A stretch of 64,000 bases of DNA from an uncultured Kocuria sp. Lineage in GTDB: Bacteria > Actinomycetota > Actinomycetes > Actinomycetales > Micrococcaceae. This document shows, piece by piece, positions 8,233-17,048 of the stretch. Both the position numbers and the translations under genes were made by a program. The notes under the pieces were generated by a model, which was not told the DNA's origin, searched no databases, and worked only from the letters and a program-made list of their open reading frames with translations. How positions within the stretch are numbered: position 1 is the stretch's first letter; each line of letters begins with the position of its first letter. The stretch lies in contig NZ_CANMRA010000016.1 in the NCBI RefSeq assembly GCF_947500125.1, positions 30,746-94,745 on the forward strand. Reading direction: 5' to 3'.

Positions 8233-9983
8233 CGGGCGCCTCTTTCCTGGGCGGCGCGGGACTTGGCCTCGTGCCACTTCTTCTCGGTGTCGTGGACCTG
8301 GGACCGGCGCTCGGTGGGGGTGAACTCCATGGCGAACGGGATGCCGGCCCGGGAGCCGACCTTGATGAAGAACTTTCCCTGGCCCGGGGGCGGGGTGGTG
8401 GTGCGGTCGTCGAAGTACCAGGCGGCGTTCTCCTCGTCGGCCAGCCACTGAGTGAGCTCGTCGTCGGTGAATGCCTGGTCGGTGGGGGCGTAGACGTCGT
8501 CGTTGGTGTACTCCAGGGCCTCATCACCCCGGCGGTTCCAGGCGGGTGGGTCCTGCCAGGCAGCGAGCTGCTCCTGCTCACGCATGGACAGCGGCACGGA
8601 CTCGGTGAGCAGCGGCATCTCGGACTTGGCGAGCCCGCCGAGGATCTTGATGCCGCAGCGGTCCATGATGCCCTTGGCCTTCGCCCGGTCCTCTTCCCCG
8701 CGGACTGCCATCAGATCGGAGGGGGTGTGGGAGGCCATGATCTGCCCTACCCCCCACTCCCGGTTCAGCCGGGTCAGCGCGTTGACCTGGTCCACGATGC
8801 CGGGCCCGGCCGCCAGGGTGTTCCACAGCTCGTCGAGGATCACCAGGAACCGCTGACGCTCGATCACCCCGTCATCAGCGAGCATGTTGGAAGTGGTCAC
8901 GGTGCCGAAGCCGGCCGACCAGCACGCCATCAAGGTCGCCGCCCGCAGGTCCGACTCGGTCTGGGAGATCCGCGACAGGTCGAAGACCATCGGCCGGGAG
9001 GCATCAATCCGGTTGGTGGAGGGGTGGGCGAACATCTGCCCGAAGGCCCCGGAGCCGCACAGGGAGTTCAGCGAGGACTCCAACCCCTCGGTGATGGCCT
9101 CGTACCGGGCGTCGTCGCCGCGGTCCAGGGCGACCTCGCGCACCTCGACCGGCTTGTCCTTCAGGACCTGGCGCAGGTCCGCCATCACCGGCACCGTGCC
9201 GGACTCCGCGTGGCGGGTCTCGAGGACGGTGAGGCACCGGTCCAGGATCGACTCCTCCCGCTCATCCAGCGGCTTCTTGCGCAGGATCGCGATCAACGAG
9301 GCGATCAGCGACCGGCGCCTCGAATGCAGCTCATCCAGCAGCTCCTCCGCCCTGGCCGGGGACAGCAGCTTGGCGGCCGCCACGGCCCCGCAGTCGTCCA
9401 GGGGGTTGATGTGTCCGACTCCGCGGCCCAGGGGCAGGACGGCGCCGCCGAGGTGCTCGATCATGGCCACGTGCTCGCCCTTGATGTCACCGAGGATCAG
9501 CGGCCACACCCCGAAGGCGGCCAACCCGATCGCCATCCGGCGCAGCATGGAGGACTTGCCCAGACCCGGGTTGGCCATCACGAAGGCCGAGGGGTTGGAG
9601 ATCACCCGCAGCTTCAGGAACCAGGAGATCGGGTCACAGCACACCGGTTCCCCCGAGAGCAGGTTCCGCCCCAGCGGCACGCCTTCCAGAGGAGAGCCGC
9701 CGCCCATGGGGAAGGGGAAGAGTCCGCAGACCTGGTAGTTAGTGCCGCGCATCTCCCGGATCGGGTGCAGCAGCTGCGCCTCGCCCAGCCCCCGGCCCTT
9801 GTGTCCCCGCGGGCCCGGACGACCCAGCGCCTTGGCAGTGACCGAGGTGCTGCCGGTACGCGGGGGGCGGGCGAAGACCTTCCCGAGCTTCACCCGGGCG
9901 AAGGCGCGGTCCAGGACGGTGGTGGTGGCGTTGCCCCGGCTGGCCGGGAGGATGATCTGGTCTCGCTGCTTCTGCTTCATCAC
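8229..9983 (-). CDS. VirB4/TraC-type conjugation ATPase
   Basis: The product has 584 residues. Walker A, ANPGLGKSSMLRR, lies near residue 136 and a Walker B-like FLVILDELWN near residue 380. There are no membrane segments, as expected for a peripheral ATPase. Later regions hold the LNREWGVGQIMASHTPSDL block seen in VirB4-like and TraC-like motors. It would drive assembly of the transfer channel. The GTG start at 9983 overlaps the preceding stop as GTGA; an ATG directly after it is equally possible. Genes on both sides overlap by 4 bases, which signals a tightly coupled operon. Confidence 0.85.
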   Translation of the reverse strand: MMKQKQRDQIILPASRGNATTTVLDRAFARVKLGKVFARPPRTGSTSVTAKALGRPGPRGHKGRGLGEAQLLHPIREMRGTNYQVCGLFPFPMGGGSPLEGVPLGRNLLSGEPVCCDPISWFLKLRVISNPSAFVMANPGLGKSSMLRRMAIGLAAFGVWPLILGDIKGEHVAMIEHLGGAVLPLGRGVGHINPLDDCGAVAAAKLLSPARAEELLDELHSRRRSLIASLIAILRKKPLDEREESILDRCLTVLETRHAESGTVPVMADLRQVLKDKPVEVREVALDRGDDARYEAITEGLESSLNSLCGSGAFGQMFAHPSTNRIDASRPMVFDLSRISQTESDLRAATLMACWSAGFGTVTTSNMLADDGVIERQRFLVILDELWNTLAAGPGIVDQVNALTRLNREWGVGQIMASHTPSDLMAVRGEEDRAKAKGIMDRCGIKILGGLAKSEMPLLTESVPLSMREQEQLAAWQDPPAWNRRGDEALEYTNDDVYAPTDQAFTDDELTQWLADEENAAWYFDDRTTTPPPGQGKFFIKVGSRAGIPFAMEFTPTERRSQVHDTEKKWHEAKSRAAQERGAR

Positions 9984-11497
9984 AGGGCGTTCCTCACGGT
10001 CGAGGGCAGGGCCAAATGGTCCGGGATGACCACACCGAGGGGTAGGCCGGCGGCGAAGGTGGAGTCCTGGGCGCCGTAGGCCTCCTCCAGGCGGATCCGG
10101 GCGGAGGTGCCGAGGTTCTCGATGATGGCTTCGGCCTCGTCCAGCTCGGCCCGTGTGCGGACGGTGGCGGTGACGACGAGCCCGAAGTTCAACAGCCCCG
10201 CCCCGTCAGCCTCTTCAGCCGCGGTGGCCTGCGCCGCACGGGTCTCTCTCGTGTCCCGGGCGGTGGCGCGGTTGCGGGAAGAGGCGTTGAAGGTAGCGGT
10301 GTTGATGTCGTTCTCCACCATCTGCGCGGCCCTCGCCGGGTCGATGGGCCGGTAGAGCAGCGTGACGCGCTTGCGCACCAGCTCGGGGTTCGGGGCGATC
10401 AGGGCCTGGAGCACGTTGGCCTGGATGGTCGAGCGCGGGGGCACCGACATCGCCCAGGACTTCGACCAGGAACCGTTGTGGTGGTAGGAGTCCCAGAAGG
10501 TGTCGGCGGCCTGCGGGCCCACCTCACTCCAGTCCAGTTCCGGAGCCTTGCCCTGAGAATGGGCGCGGTCGAACAGGACCGCCTCGGCCGGGTCATAGGC
10601 CACCCGGATCACCTCACACAACTGCTGCGCCGTCAATGGCTCGGCCACTCCGGCCCCGGTGTCGTTCAGGGACAAGGTGAGGTTGGGCAGGCGCGCGGCC
10701 AGATCGTCCGCGACCTCGCCGGCGTTGCGGATCCGCCCGCCGGCCCGCACTGCGGCTTTGAACGTCACCGCGATGTAGGCCCGGGTCACCGTGGCCCCGG
10801 TGGGCAGCATCTGCACGGACTCGTTGATCACGTCCCGGGCGAACTGCGGTGCGTTATCAGCCATGCGCGCCTCGATTTTGCGGGCCAGCCGGTATCCGGA
10901 GTCCGGTGCGGTCTCGATCGTCACCGAGGCCGCGGTCAACCCCGGCTCGTCGGTGAGCATCCCCAGCCAGTGCGACCAGCGGTCCACCCACCGGTTGATG
11001 TGCTCTTGGTCAACCATGCCCCCGCCGTCGGGCTCGGAGGAGAACACCACGGTGTAGTGGTGGCGCTGCGGCACCTCGAGAAGGGCGAAGGGGCGACCGT
11101 AGCCGTCGTAGTGCTCCGTGATCTTCGACCGGGCCGAGATCCCGGGCAGCTTCGTGGTGCCCTCCGGCACCCGGCTGACGGGGCCGGCCCGGTAGACATT
11201 GGCCCCGCTGTAACGGGTATTGGCCCACCCGGCGCGGCGTACGATGCGCTCGATGAGGGTGCGCCCGTGCTTGTTCTTCTGCATCGACAGCGCGATCAGG
11301 GTCAAGACCACGGCCTCGAAGGCCAGGGCGACCAGCCACAGGTTGAGCATCATCAGCAGGATCCCGCCGACCACACCACCGATCAGCAACACCGTGCCAG
11401 CGGTGGACAGCCCGGCCAGGCCCTTGGAGGTCGGGGTGCGGAAATTGCCGTACACCCGCGGGCGGTTCTCGCTGGTCTTAGCTTCGGTCTGCGCCAT
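9980..11497 (-). CDS. SCO6880-type conjugation membrane protein
   Basis: The chosen ATG at 11497 gives 505 residues and overlaps the preceding gene by 20 bases; an ATG at 11524 would add nine residues, and neither has a strong ribosome binding site. Residues 25-75 form two membrane helices (an LSTAGTVLLIGGVVGGILL segment, then LWLVALAFEAVVLTLIAL), followed by a large cytoplasmic domain without a Walker A motif. The overall layout and its position just before the VirB4-type ATPase match the SCO6880 family, which accompanies actinobacterial type IV systems. It may replace the VirB3 part and a degenerate N-domain of VirB4, a family-level inference. Confidence 0.8.
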   Translation of the reverse strand: MAQTEAKTSENRPRVYGNFRTPTSKGLAGLSTAGTVLLIGGVVGGILLMMLNLWLVALAFEAVVLTLIALSMQKNKHGRTLIERIVRRAGWANTRYSGANVYRAGPVSRVPEGTTKLPGISARSKITEHYDGYGRPFALLEVPQRHHYTVVFSSEPDGGGMVDQEHINRWVDRWSHWLGMLTDEPGLTAASVTIETAPDSGYRLARKIEARMADNAPQFARDVINESVQMLPTGATVTRAYIAVTFKAAVRAGGRIRNAGEVADDLAARLPNLTLSLNDTGAGVAEPLTAQQLCEVIRVAYDPAEAVLFDRAHSQGKAPELDWSEVGPQAADTFWDSYHHNGSWSKSWAMSVPPRSTIQANVLQALIAPNPELVRKRVTLLYRPIDPARAAQMVENDINTATFNASSRNRATARDTRETRAAQATAAEEADGAGLLNFGLVVTATVRTRAELDEAEAIIENLGTSARIRLEEAYGAQDSTFAAGLPLGVVIPDHLALPSTVRNAL

Positions 11498-13352
11498 CAG
11501 GGCGGCCCTCGTTTCCGGTCTCATTGGCGATCTGCGCCTTGAACGCACGTGTCTGCTGCTGGATGGCCTTGGCCGCCGGCTTCGCTCCGGAGGGGCCGGT
11601 CGGCCGCGCCCCGCTACGGGGCGGCGTCGCGCCGGCAGCACTGCCCGGGGCGGGTCGGGCTCCGATGCCAGACGCTGCCGCACCTGCACCATTGCCCGGG
11701 GTGGGGTGCACCCCGGTGCTCGTGGCGGGTTTCCCGGCTCCGTCTTGGTTGGGTGCCGCGGCAGAGGCTGCACCCGCCGAGCTGTTGCCCGAGGTGGAAC
11801 TTCCAGCGCTGGAGGTGCCACCTCCTGCACTGGACTGAGTAGCTTCGGTGACTGCTTCGCCGGTCTTCTGCGCGGCGTTGGCCGCCGCCATGCCCAAGGC
11901 CACCGGAGCTGCGGCTGCCCCAGCTGCAGCGGTACCAGCCGTGCCTGCCGTGCTGGTTGTGCTGGCTGTGCTGGCCCCCGTGGTGCCAGCAGTGCCGGTG
12001 GTGCCACCGGGGCTGGAAGCCGGCCCAGGAGGCGGGGAGCTCGGCCCGCCCTTGGAAGGAGCAGAGGACTGGGACGACGGCGTGGAGGAGGAATCAGAGC
12101 CGAACCCACGCCCCGAGCGAGCCAGGTGGGAGGCGCCCTGCGGGATGGCGGCACCCATCGCCGCGATGCCCAGCGCCCCACCGCCACCGCCGGAGGAGGA
12201 CATCGAGCCCAGTACGGGACTGAGGAAGCCGATAAGCACCGGCAACGCGAACACGGAGGCGACGATCATCATCAGCCCGGCGGCGAACTGGATCAGCCCG
12301 CTGCTCCCGTCCTCCCACACCCCGGTGGTGGACATCTTGATCGCCAACCCGTAGATCAGGGCGGCGGCCGGCTTGTAGAAGGCGAAGGCCAGGGTCCAGG
12401 CGATGACCTTCTGGAAGAAGTTCTTGCCCGTCTCGGTGTTCAGGAAGGCGGCTGAGAGCGGGAGGATCCCGGCCATCAGGAACAGCATTCCGGTACGCAG
12501 CACCATCAGCATCAGCTGGATGAGGTTCACGATGATCGCCACGACCCCGCCCACGATGATGAGGATGACGTTGCCGCCTAGCCACACCGGATCGGCCGCG
12601 CCGGCGCTGGTGGCGTTGTCCAGGGCCAGCAGTTTGAGCACGTCGGTCTGGAAGTCCTCCCCGATGGCGGAGTCGATGATCTGCACGGCCAGGGCGTCGG
12701 TGCCTGCCACCAGGACGTTGAGGATCGTGACTCCGGAGGCGGTGACCACGGCCAGGGTGAGCAGGCCCTTGAGCAGCTCCCGGGCTGGTTCAGCACGCTG
12801 GGTCCAGGCCATCTGGGCGCCGGCGATCATCACGCTCAGGGCGGCCACGGCCAGGGTGAGGTAGAAGGTCTGGTCCTGGATGAACCCGACAGATCCGGTC
12901 AGGTTCATCGCACGAGCCGGGACGAGGAAGCCGATCAGGCTGGTGGCTCCACCGATCAGTGCGGCCCCGGAGGCCAGGAGGGTGGCGGTGTTGACCAGGC
13001 CGGCTCCGTCGCCGCGGCGGGCGTTGGTGGCCAGTACGATGCCCAGGAACAGCACCCCGAACACGCACACGCCCATCCCGATCCAGCTCGCGTAGCTCAG
13101 CAGCAGGTCGATGTAGGCGTTGAACTCCCCACGGGCCGGGGTCTGGGAAGTGGCCCCGCCCTGGGAGGTGAGGCTGGCGCTGCCGATCCGGGTCCACATG
13201 GACCCCAGGGAAGCGATCGTGTCGACCACACCGGCGGTCACGCCGTCCGCGATCTGATCCAGGGCATCCCCGGCCGCCCCGCTCAGTGCTTCACTGATGG
13301 TTCCCTTGGCCTTGCAGATCCCGTCGAGGAAATCGCACTTCTCCTCAGCCAT
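11478..13352 (-). CDS. TrbL/VirB6-like polytopic conjugation protein with low-complexity tail
   Basis: The 624-residue product starts at an ATG overlapping the upstream gene by 8 bases. Residues 80-385 hold seven or eight hydrophobic helices in TrbL/VirB6 arrangement, including a Gly/Ile-rich LIIVGGVVAIIVNLIQLML segment. After about residue 395 the sequence becomes a long Ser/Ala/Gly/Thr/Pro-rich tail that is likely disordered. VirB6-like proteins form the inner part of the translocation channel. The tail has an unusual near-repetitive Thr-Ala-Gly stretch around residues 455-480 and is probably variable between plasmids. Confidence 0.85.
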   Translation of the reverse strand: MAEEKCDFLDGICKAKGTISEALSGAAGDALDQIADGVTAGVVDTIASLGSMWTRIGSASLTSQGGATSQTPARGEFNAYIDLLLSYASWIGMGVCVFGVLFLGIVLATNARRGDGAGLVNTATLLASGAALIGGATSLIGFLVPARAMNLTGSVGFIQDQTFYLTLAVAALSVMIAGAQMAWTQRAEPARELLKGLLTLAVVTASGVTILNVLVAGTDALAVQIIDSAIGEDFQTDVLKLLALDNATSAGAADPVWLGGNVILIIVGGVVAIIVNLIQLMLMVLRTGMLFLMAGILPLSAAFLNTETGKNFFQKVIAWTLAFAFYKPAAALIYGLAIKMSTTGVWEDGSSGLIQFAAGLMMIVASVFALPVLIGFLSPVLGSMSSSGGGGGALGIAAMGAAIPQGASHLARSGRGFGSDSSSTPSSQSSAPSKGGPSSPPPGPASSPGGTTGTAGTTGASTASTTSTAGTAGTAAAGAAAAPVALGMAAANAAQKTGEAVTEATQSSAGGGTSSAGSSTSGNSSAGAASAAAPNQDGAGKPATSTGVHPTPGNGAGAAASGIGARPAPGSAAGATPPRSGARPTGPSGAKPAAKAIQQQTRAFKAQIANETGNEGRPDGADRS

Positions 13353-14094
13353 TGTCCGGGCCCCACGCGATGTAGCCGCTTAGGTCCGAGACACGGCCGG
13401 AGACGGGGCCACCGCTGCCGTCGTCCTGAAGCGCGAAGTGCCAGTCGCCTTCGTGCCACACCATGTCCGTTGCGGTTGTTGAGTAGACCTTCTCTGTGCC
13501 GTCGTCGGCTGCTAGGACTACTTCGACGGTGGCCTTGTCCTCGGTGTAGGACAGCAGGCGGAAGCCGGCCACCTCTACGGGTACCGATGTGGTGTCGTTC
13601 GCTGCTACCCGTTGCTGGACGTTGCCGATCGAGATGTCCTTGCCAGGGCCGTCCATCACCCTTGCCCTGATGGTGTCGAGGAGCACCTGGGGATCGTTGC
13701 CGGAGACCAGCATGTTGGTCGAAGCCAGAAGTGCCCCTTCGGGGGTGTGAGAAAAGCAGGACCGAACACCGGTGTCGGGGTCCACGGTGCCCGGTCCGTG
13801 TTCCTCGGAGGCGGGAGCGTAGACCGCGCCCAGGGCAGTCCACTCGACGTCCTCGGGAGCCTCGGTCAGGGTGGTGCCCCCGGTGGCGTCCAGACCGCAC
13901 ACCGACTCCCCGCCAGGGGCCGATTCGGCGGTCGTGACCGGTGCCGGTGCAGCCTGCGAGAGCTCTTCGCCGTCGGGCCACAGCCACAGGACGATTCCCA
14001 GTACGATCAGCAACGCGACGAGGACGGCTGAGATGAGGAAGCGGGGGGTCTTCCACCAGGTGTTGTTGTCGTCTGTCTCGATCTGATCTGTCAC
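13345..14094 (-). CDS. Bitopic membrane protein of the conjugation operon (VirB8/TcpC-like position)
   Basis: A GTG at 14094 follows AAGGAG by 6 bases and gives 249 residues. The N-terminus is cytoplasmic and acidic, one membrane helix spans about residues 18-42, and the rest is extracellular. The outer part ends in an alpha+beta segment with strands such as ATVEVVLAADDG and MVWHEGDWHFAL, resembling the NTF2-like fold of VirB8/TcpC periplasmic domains. This similarity is based on topology and position, not on a signature motif. Two cysteines near residues 66 and 112 could form a disulfide. It sits between the pilin-like gene and the TrbL-like gene. Confidence 0.7.
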   Translation of the reverse strand: MTDQIETDDNNTWWKTPRFLISAVLVALLIVLGIVLWLWPDGEELSQAAPAPVTTAESAPGGESVCGLDATGGTTLTEAPEDVEWTALGAVYAPASEEHGPGTVDPDTGVRSCFSHTPEGALLASTNMLVSGNDPQVLLDTIRARVMDGPGKDISIGNVQQRVAANDTTSVPVEVAGFRLLSYTEDKATVEVVLAADDGTEKVYSTTATDMVWHEGDWHFALQDDGSGGPVSGRVSDLSGYIAWGPDNG

Positions 14095-14137
14095 CTGCTG
14101 CTCCTTGGGTGGGGGGTGTTCCTCGGGCTGCCTGCGG

Positions 14138-14437
14138 TCATGCCCCGGCGATGAAGGAGAGGATCGAGGCGCCGCCAGAGATCAGGGCCACGGCCAGCAC
14201 GATCTTGATGATTCCGGAGACCTCTTCGGTGGTCTCTCCGCGGCGGGCGTCGAAGGCCATCTTTCCGCCGACCACCAGCAGTCCCAGGACGGCGATGCCC
14301 AGGGCGATCCACTTGCCGACACCGACCATGCGGTTCCAGGTGTCGCCGATCCCGGGAGGGGCCAGTGGGTCGGAGTCGGGCAGGGCGGCCGGCAGCGCCA
14401 GCACGGTGTCCTGAGTAGCAAGTACGAGGTCGATCAT
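14138..14437 (-). CDS. Small two-helix membrane protein, pilin/VirB2-like
   Basis: This 99-residue protein has hydrophobic helices at about residues 40-60 and 76-96, joined by a short basic loop (FDARRGETTEEV). The size, two-helix topology and operon place resemble VirB2/TrbC-type small subunits of Gram-positive type IV systems, though no cleavage site is evident. Its ATG overlaps the upstream stop as ATGA. A role as a channel or surface subunit is inferred. Confidence 0.7.
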   Translation of the reverse strand: MIDLVLATQDTVLALPAALPDSDPLAPPGIGDTWNRMVGVGKWIALGIAVLGLLVVGGKMAFDARRGETTEEVSGIIKIVLAVALISGGASILSFIAGA

Positions 14438-15069
14438 TGGGGGGTCCTCTCAGAAAGTGCTTCATCGGCTGCCTCACCGAGGGCGGTGAGGACTTTTCTC
14501 GGCTCCCGGGCCATGGACGCCCAGTCCACGGCTCCGGTGAGTCGGAGCTCTTCGATCCAGGGCACCACCCAGGTGGAGGGCACACCGCCGGAGATCACCC
14601 GGGTCGCTGTGGCCAAGGGCTTCGGGGTGCGGCCCGGGGCATCGGCCACCAGGACCAGGCCTTGGAGATCGACGTCGGGGTGGGCGCCGGCCGCCCAGTC
14701 GCGGGCGGCGAGCCGGGCGGCGTCGAGGCCCCGTTTGTTCTGCCGGGCCACCAGGAACACCGTCGCCCGGGCGTGCTGGGTTCCATCGTCAGGGCGCAGG
14801 GGCCACCGGTGGTGGCAGCTCACGCCGCCGAGCAGGTCGGTCAGGACGGACTCCCCGGCCCCACCGTGGACACCGAGCCAGAACACGTCGTGGGCGTCGG
14901 TGAGAAACCGTCCCAGTCGCCCCTCGTGCTCGGTGAGCCCAGTGACGCCTCGCTGGGGACCTGAGGCGCCACGGAGGACCGTGACGGTCTCCTCCACGAC
15001 GTCTTCGAAGATCGGCCGGGTCTGCTCCTCGAGGGAGGGCGACACCAGCTCGGCCCAACGGTTGTCCAT
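14434..15069 (-). CDS. P-loop-like protein with degenerate Walker A (possible DUF6668 type)
   Basis: The ATG at 15069 lies 5 bases after GAGGAG; an adjacent GTG at 15072 is less well spaced. The 211-residue product contains FWLGVHGGAGESVLTDLLGG near residues 64-83, shaped like a Walker A loop, but the invariant lysine position holds glutamate. Later strands (ATVFLVARQNKRG, QGLVLVADAPGR) fit a nucleotide-binding-like fold that may no longer hydrolyse ATP. It resembles a family of unknown function (DUF6668) found beside actinobacterial transfer genes, but I cannot confirm that. It is the first gene of the minus-strand secretion operon. Confidence 0.65.
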   Translation of the reverse strand: MDNRWAELVSPSLEEQTRPIFEDVVEETVTVLRGASGPQRGVTGLTEHEGRLGRFLTDAHDVFWLGVHGGAGESVLTDLLGGVSCHHRWPLRPDDGTQHARATVFLVARQNKRGLDAARLAARDWAAGAHPDVDLQGLVLVADAPGRTPKPLATATRVISGGVPSTWVVPWIEELRLTGAVDWASMAREPRKVLTALGEAADEALSERTPQ

Positions 15070-15072
15070 CAC

Positions 15073-15225
15073 ATCTCCTCGGTCGCAGGGCCTCCAATAG
15101 ACTGGACCCTATGTGCATTAGACAACATCAACGGAGGATTAGCAATGTTAAACAATGATAGAGAACAAATAGGTATGACTGTGTACAGTGTTGCGTGTGG
15201 GAGCGAAGGTGATCGTCGTGTCTGA
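15073..15225. promoter_or_regulatory. Divergent promoter region with a possible 26-codon leader ORF
   Basis: This AT-rich stretch separates the minus-strand secretion operon from the plus-strand HTH/ParA-like operon and must hold both promoters. On the plus strand GGAGGA is followed 6 bases later by an ATG (15145) opening a 26-codon frame that ends with TGA at 15223-15225. That stop overlaps the proposed GTG start of the HTH gene at 15218. The arrangement would allow translational coupling. Whether the leader is translated is unknown. Confidence 0.45.
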
Positions 15226-15466
15226 CGCGCTCGACCGGCTTTTCGAGGGTCTGCCCGAGCGGCTCACCGTCGATCAGCTCGCCCACGTGCTGGGTCTGGG
15301 TGATCGCACGATCACCTACCGCTGGTTGCGGGACGGGATCGTGCCGGCGATCAAGCTCGGGAAGACCTGGCTGATCCTGCGCGACGACATCAAGGAGCAC
15401 CTTCGCTCTCAGTACAACGTCCCTCATTCCACCGACAATGACGGGGCGCACACGAACGAGGAGTAG
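15218..15466 (+). CDS. Excisionase-like helix-turn-helix DNA-binding protein
   Basis: The GTG at 15218 has AAGGTG 6 bases upstream; upstream GTG codons at 15188 and 15209 are alternatives. The 82-residue product carries a MerR/excisionase-type HTH: RLTVDQLAHVLGLGDRTIT at about residues 15-33, then a wing segment KLGKTWLILRDDIKEHL. Such small proteins act as regulators, excisionases or centromere-binding partners. It is immediately upstream of a ParA-like ATPase gene and divergent from the secretion operon, so it may regulate transfer genes or serve as the ATPase's DNA-binding partner. Both are inferences. Confidence 0.75.
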   Translation: MSDALDRLFEGLPERLTVDQLAHVLGLGDRTITYRWLRDGIVPAIKLGKTWLILRDDIKEHLRSQYNVPHSTDNDGAHTNEE

Positions 15467-15476
15467 GGAGAGCACC

Positions 15477-17015
15477 ATGGCTCAGGCACTGGAGAGGCCG
15501 GTCTGCACGGCGAGGATCGCCGAGGACGACAGTGTGGAGGTGACGATCGACCGGGTCCCCTACGAGTTCGCCTCGATGCCGGCAGCCATTGAGCATGTGG
15601 TCTCTATCGCCGGTGACCTGGGGCGACCCGTGAAACTGACGGCCATCGACCCGACCTCCGCGACCGAGCCGGAGACCTCCCTGATCGTTTCTGCGGACGG
15701 CTCCGTGGCAGCAGATGCCAGTGTCCCCATCAAGAAACGACCCTCCCGGGGAGGCTCTTCACGTGCTGTCACAGTCGATGACCTTGTATCGGATGCTGAG
15801 GAGGCGACAGGCCCAGTGGCGGCGACCGAACCGGCCGCTGACCTGATTGAACACCAGCCCGTGGAGCCCTCCGTCGACGAGGAGCCCCTGGAGACGCTTC
15901 CCGATGCCCGTGTCCCCTGCTCAAGGGACGTCTCCGTGCCGCCAGTTCTGGCCCCAACGTCCGCGTCCGTCACGGGCGACACGCCCGCAGAGACCCCTCT
16001 GGGCCCTGCGCGCGCAGCTGGCCCACAGGCGGGCAGCGCACCCTCCAGCGCCCCGGCGCCCACCAGCTCCACGTCGGCCCCGGTGGTCGTCGAGGCCGGT
16101 GATCCCCGTCTGCAGCTGCGCCGGGAGACGACCACGGACACGCCCGAGTCGTCGGCCCGGCAGGGTTGGCGCGGGTGGTGCAACCAGGCCCTCGGGCTGT
16201 CCCTGGCGGCCTCGGCCGCTGAGCGGGCGTCTCGGGCCCGTCGCGCCCGGATCCAGCGGCCCCTGGAGACTCACCGCACCGTCGCCGTGCTCCAGCTCAA
16301 GGGTGGAGGCGGGAAGACCACCACGGCCTACCACCTCGCCGCCACCGCCGGACGGGTGCGCGGGGGCAACATTCTGGCCGGGGAGTTCAACGAGAACCAG
16401 GGCACCCTGGCCGAACGGGCCCTGACCGCCAATCATGACCGCACCACCCTGGATCTGATCCGCAACCTCGAGACCGTCACCCGCCGCACCGCCGACCTCG
16501 TGCGCTACGTGCGCCCCCAGGGCGACGACCGCATCCACGTGCTCGCCTCTCCGCCCGAAGGCACCGACCGGACACGGGTGGACGGACGCTCCGTGCGGGC
16601 AGCGCATGAGACCCTGCGCTCCCTCTACAGCCTGATCCTGCTCGACACCGGCAACTCCGCCCAGTCCTCCACCTGGCGGGCCGCCGTGGACGTGGCGGAC
16701 TCCCTGGTGCTGGTGGCCCACAACCGCGAGGACGACGCCCGCCTGCTGGAAGCCACCGTGGCCGCCGTCCAAGCCGAAGGCCACGGGCAGAAACTGGCCC
16801 GCTCCGTGCTGGTGGTCTCCAACACCGCCACCAACAACACCGAACGTCTCACTCGCCTGCGCGAGTACGCCGAGGCGGTCGGACTCGCCGGGGTCGTCGT
16901 CATCCCCTTTGACAAGTCCCTCCAGGAAGGACGCGCCTTCCACTACGACGCCCTGCACCCGGGGACCGTGCGGGCCTACGAGGAAGCCACCGCCACCCTG
17001 ACCGACCAGCTCTGA
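15477..17015 (+). CDS. ParA/MinD-like ATPase with long disordered N-terminus
   Basis: The ATG at 15477 follows GGGAG by 6 bases and yields 512 residues. Residues 1-240 begin with a small conserved-looking domain and continue as a Pro/Ala/Ser/Thr-rich linker. The C-terminal half is a ParA-type ATPase with deviant Walker A LKGGGGKTTT near residue 278, retaining the signature lysine, and a Walker B-like SLILLDTGN near residue 388. Members with this layout accompany actinobacterial type IV clusters. The gene lies in an operon with an HTH protein and a wall hydrolase, so it more likely positions or regulates the transfer machinery than segregates the plasmid. A separate parA exists at 23605. Confidence 0.8.
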   Translation: MAQALERPVCTARIAEDDSVEVTIDRVPYEFASMPAAIEHVVSIAGDLGRPVKLTAIDPTSATEPETSLIVSADGSVAADASVPIKKRPSRGGSSRAVTVDDLVSDAEEATGPVAATEPAADLIEHQPVEPSVDEEPLETLPDARVPCSRDVSVPPVLAPTSASVTGDTPAETPLGPARAAGPQAGSAPSSAPAPTSSTSAPVVVEAGDPRLQLRRETTTDTPESSARQGWRGWCNQALGLSLAASAAERASRARRARIQRPLETHRTVAVLQLKGGGGKTTTAYHLAATAGRVRGGNILAGEFNENQGTLAERALTANHDRTTLDLIRNLETVTRRTADLVRYVRPQGDDRIHVLASPPEGTDRTRVDGRSVRAAHETLRSLYSLILLDTGNSAQSSTWRAAVDVADSLVLVAHNREDDARLLEATVAAVQAEGHGQKLARSVLVVSNTATNNTERLTRLREYAEAVGLAGVVVIPFDKSLQEGRAFHYDALHPGTVRAYEEATATLTDQL

Positions 17016-17048
17016 CCCACCGCCCTCCCATCCCCCCAGGAGGCTGTG

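Noticed and set aside
8271..10079. A 602-codon plus-strand open frame
   Set aside because: It is antisense to the VirB4-type ATPase and only open because of high GC; its sequence is low-complexity His/Arg/Gly without domains.
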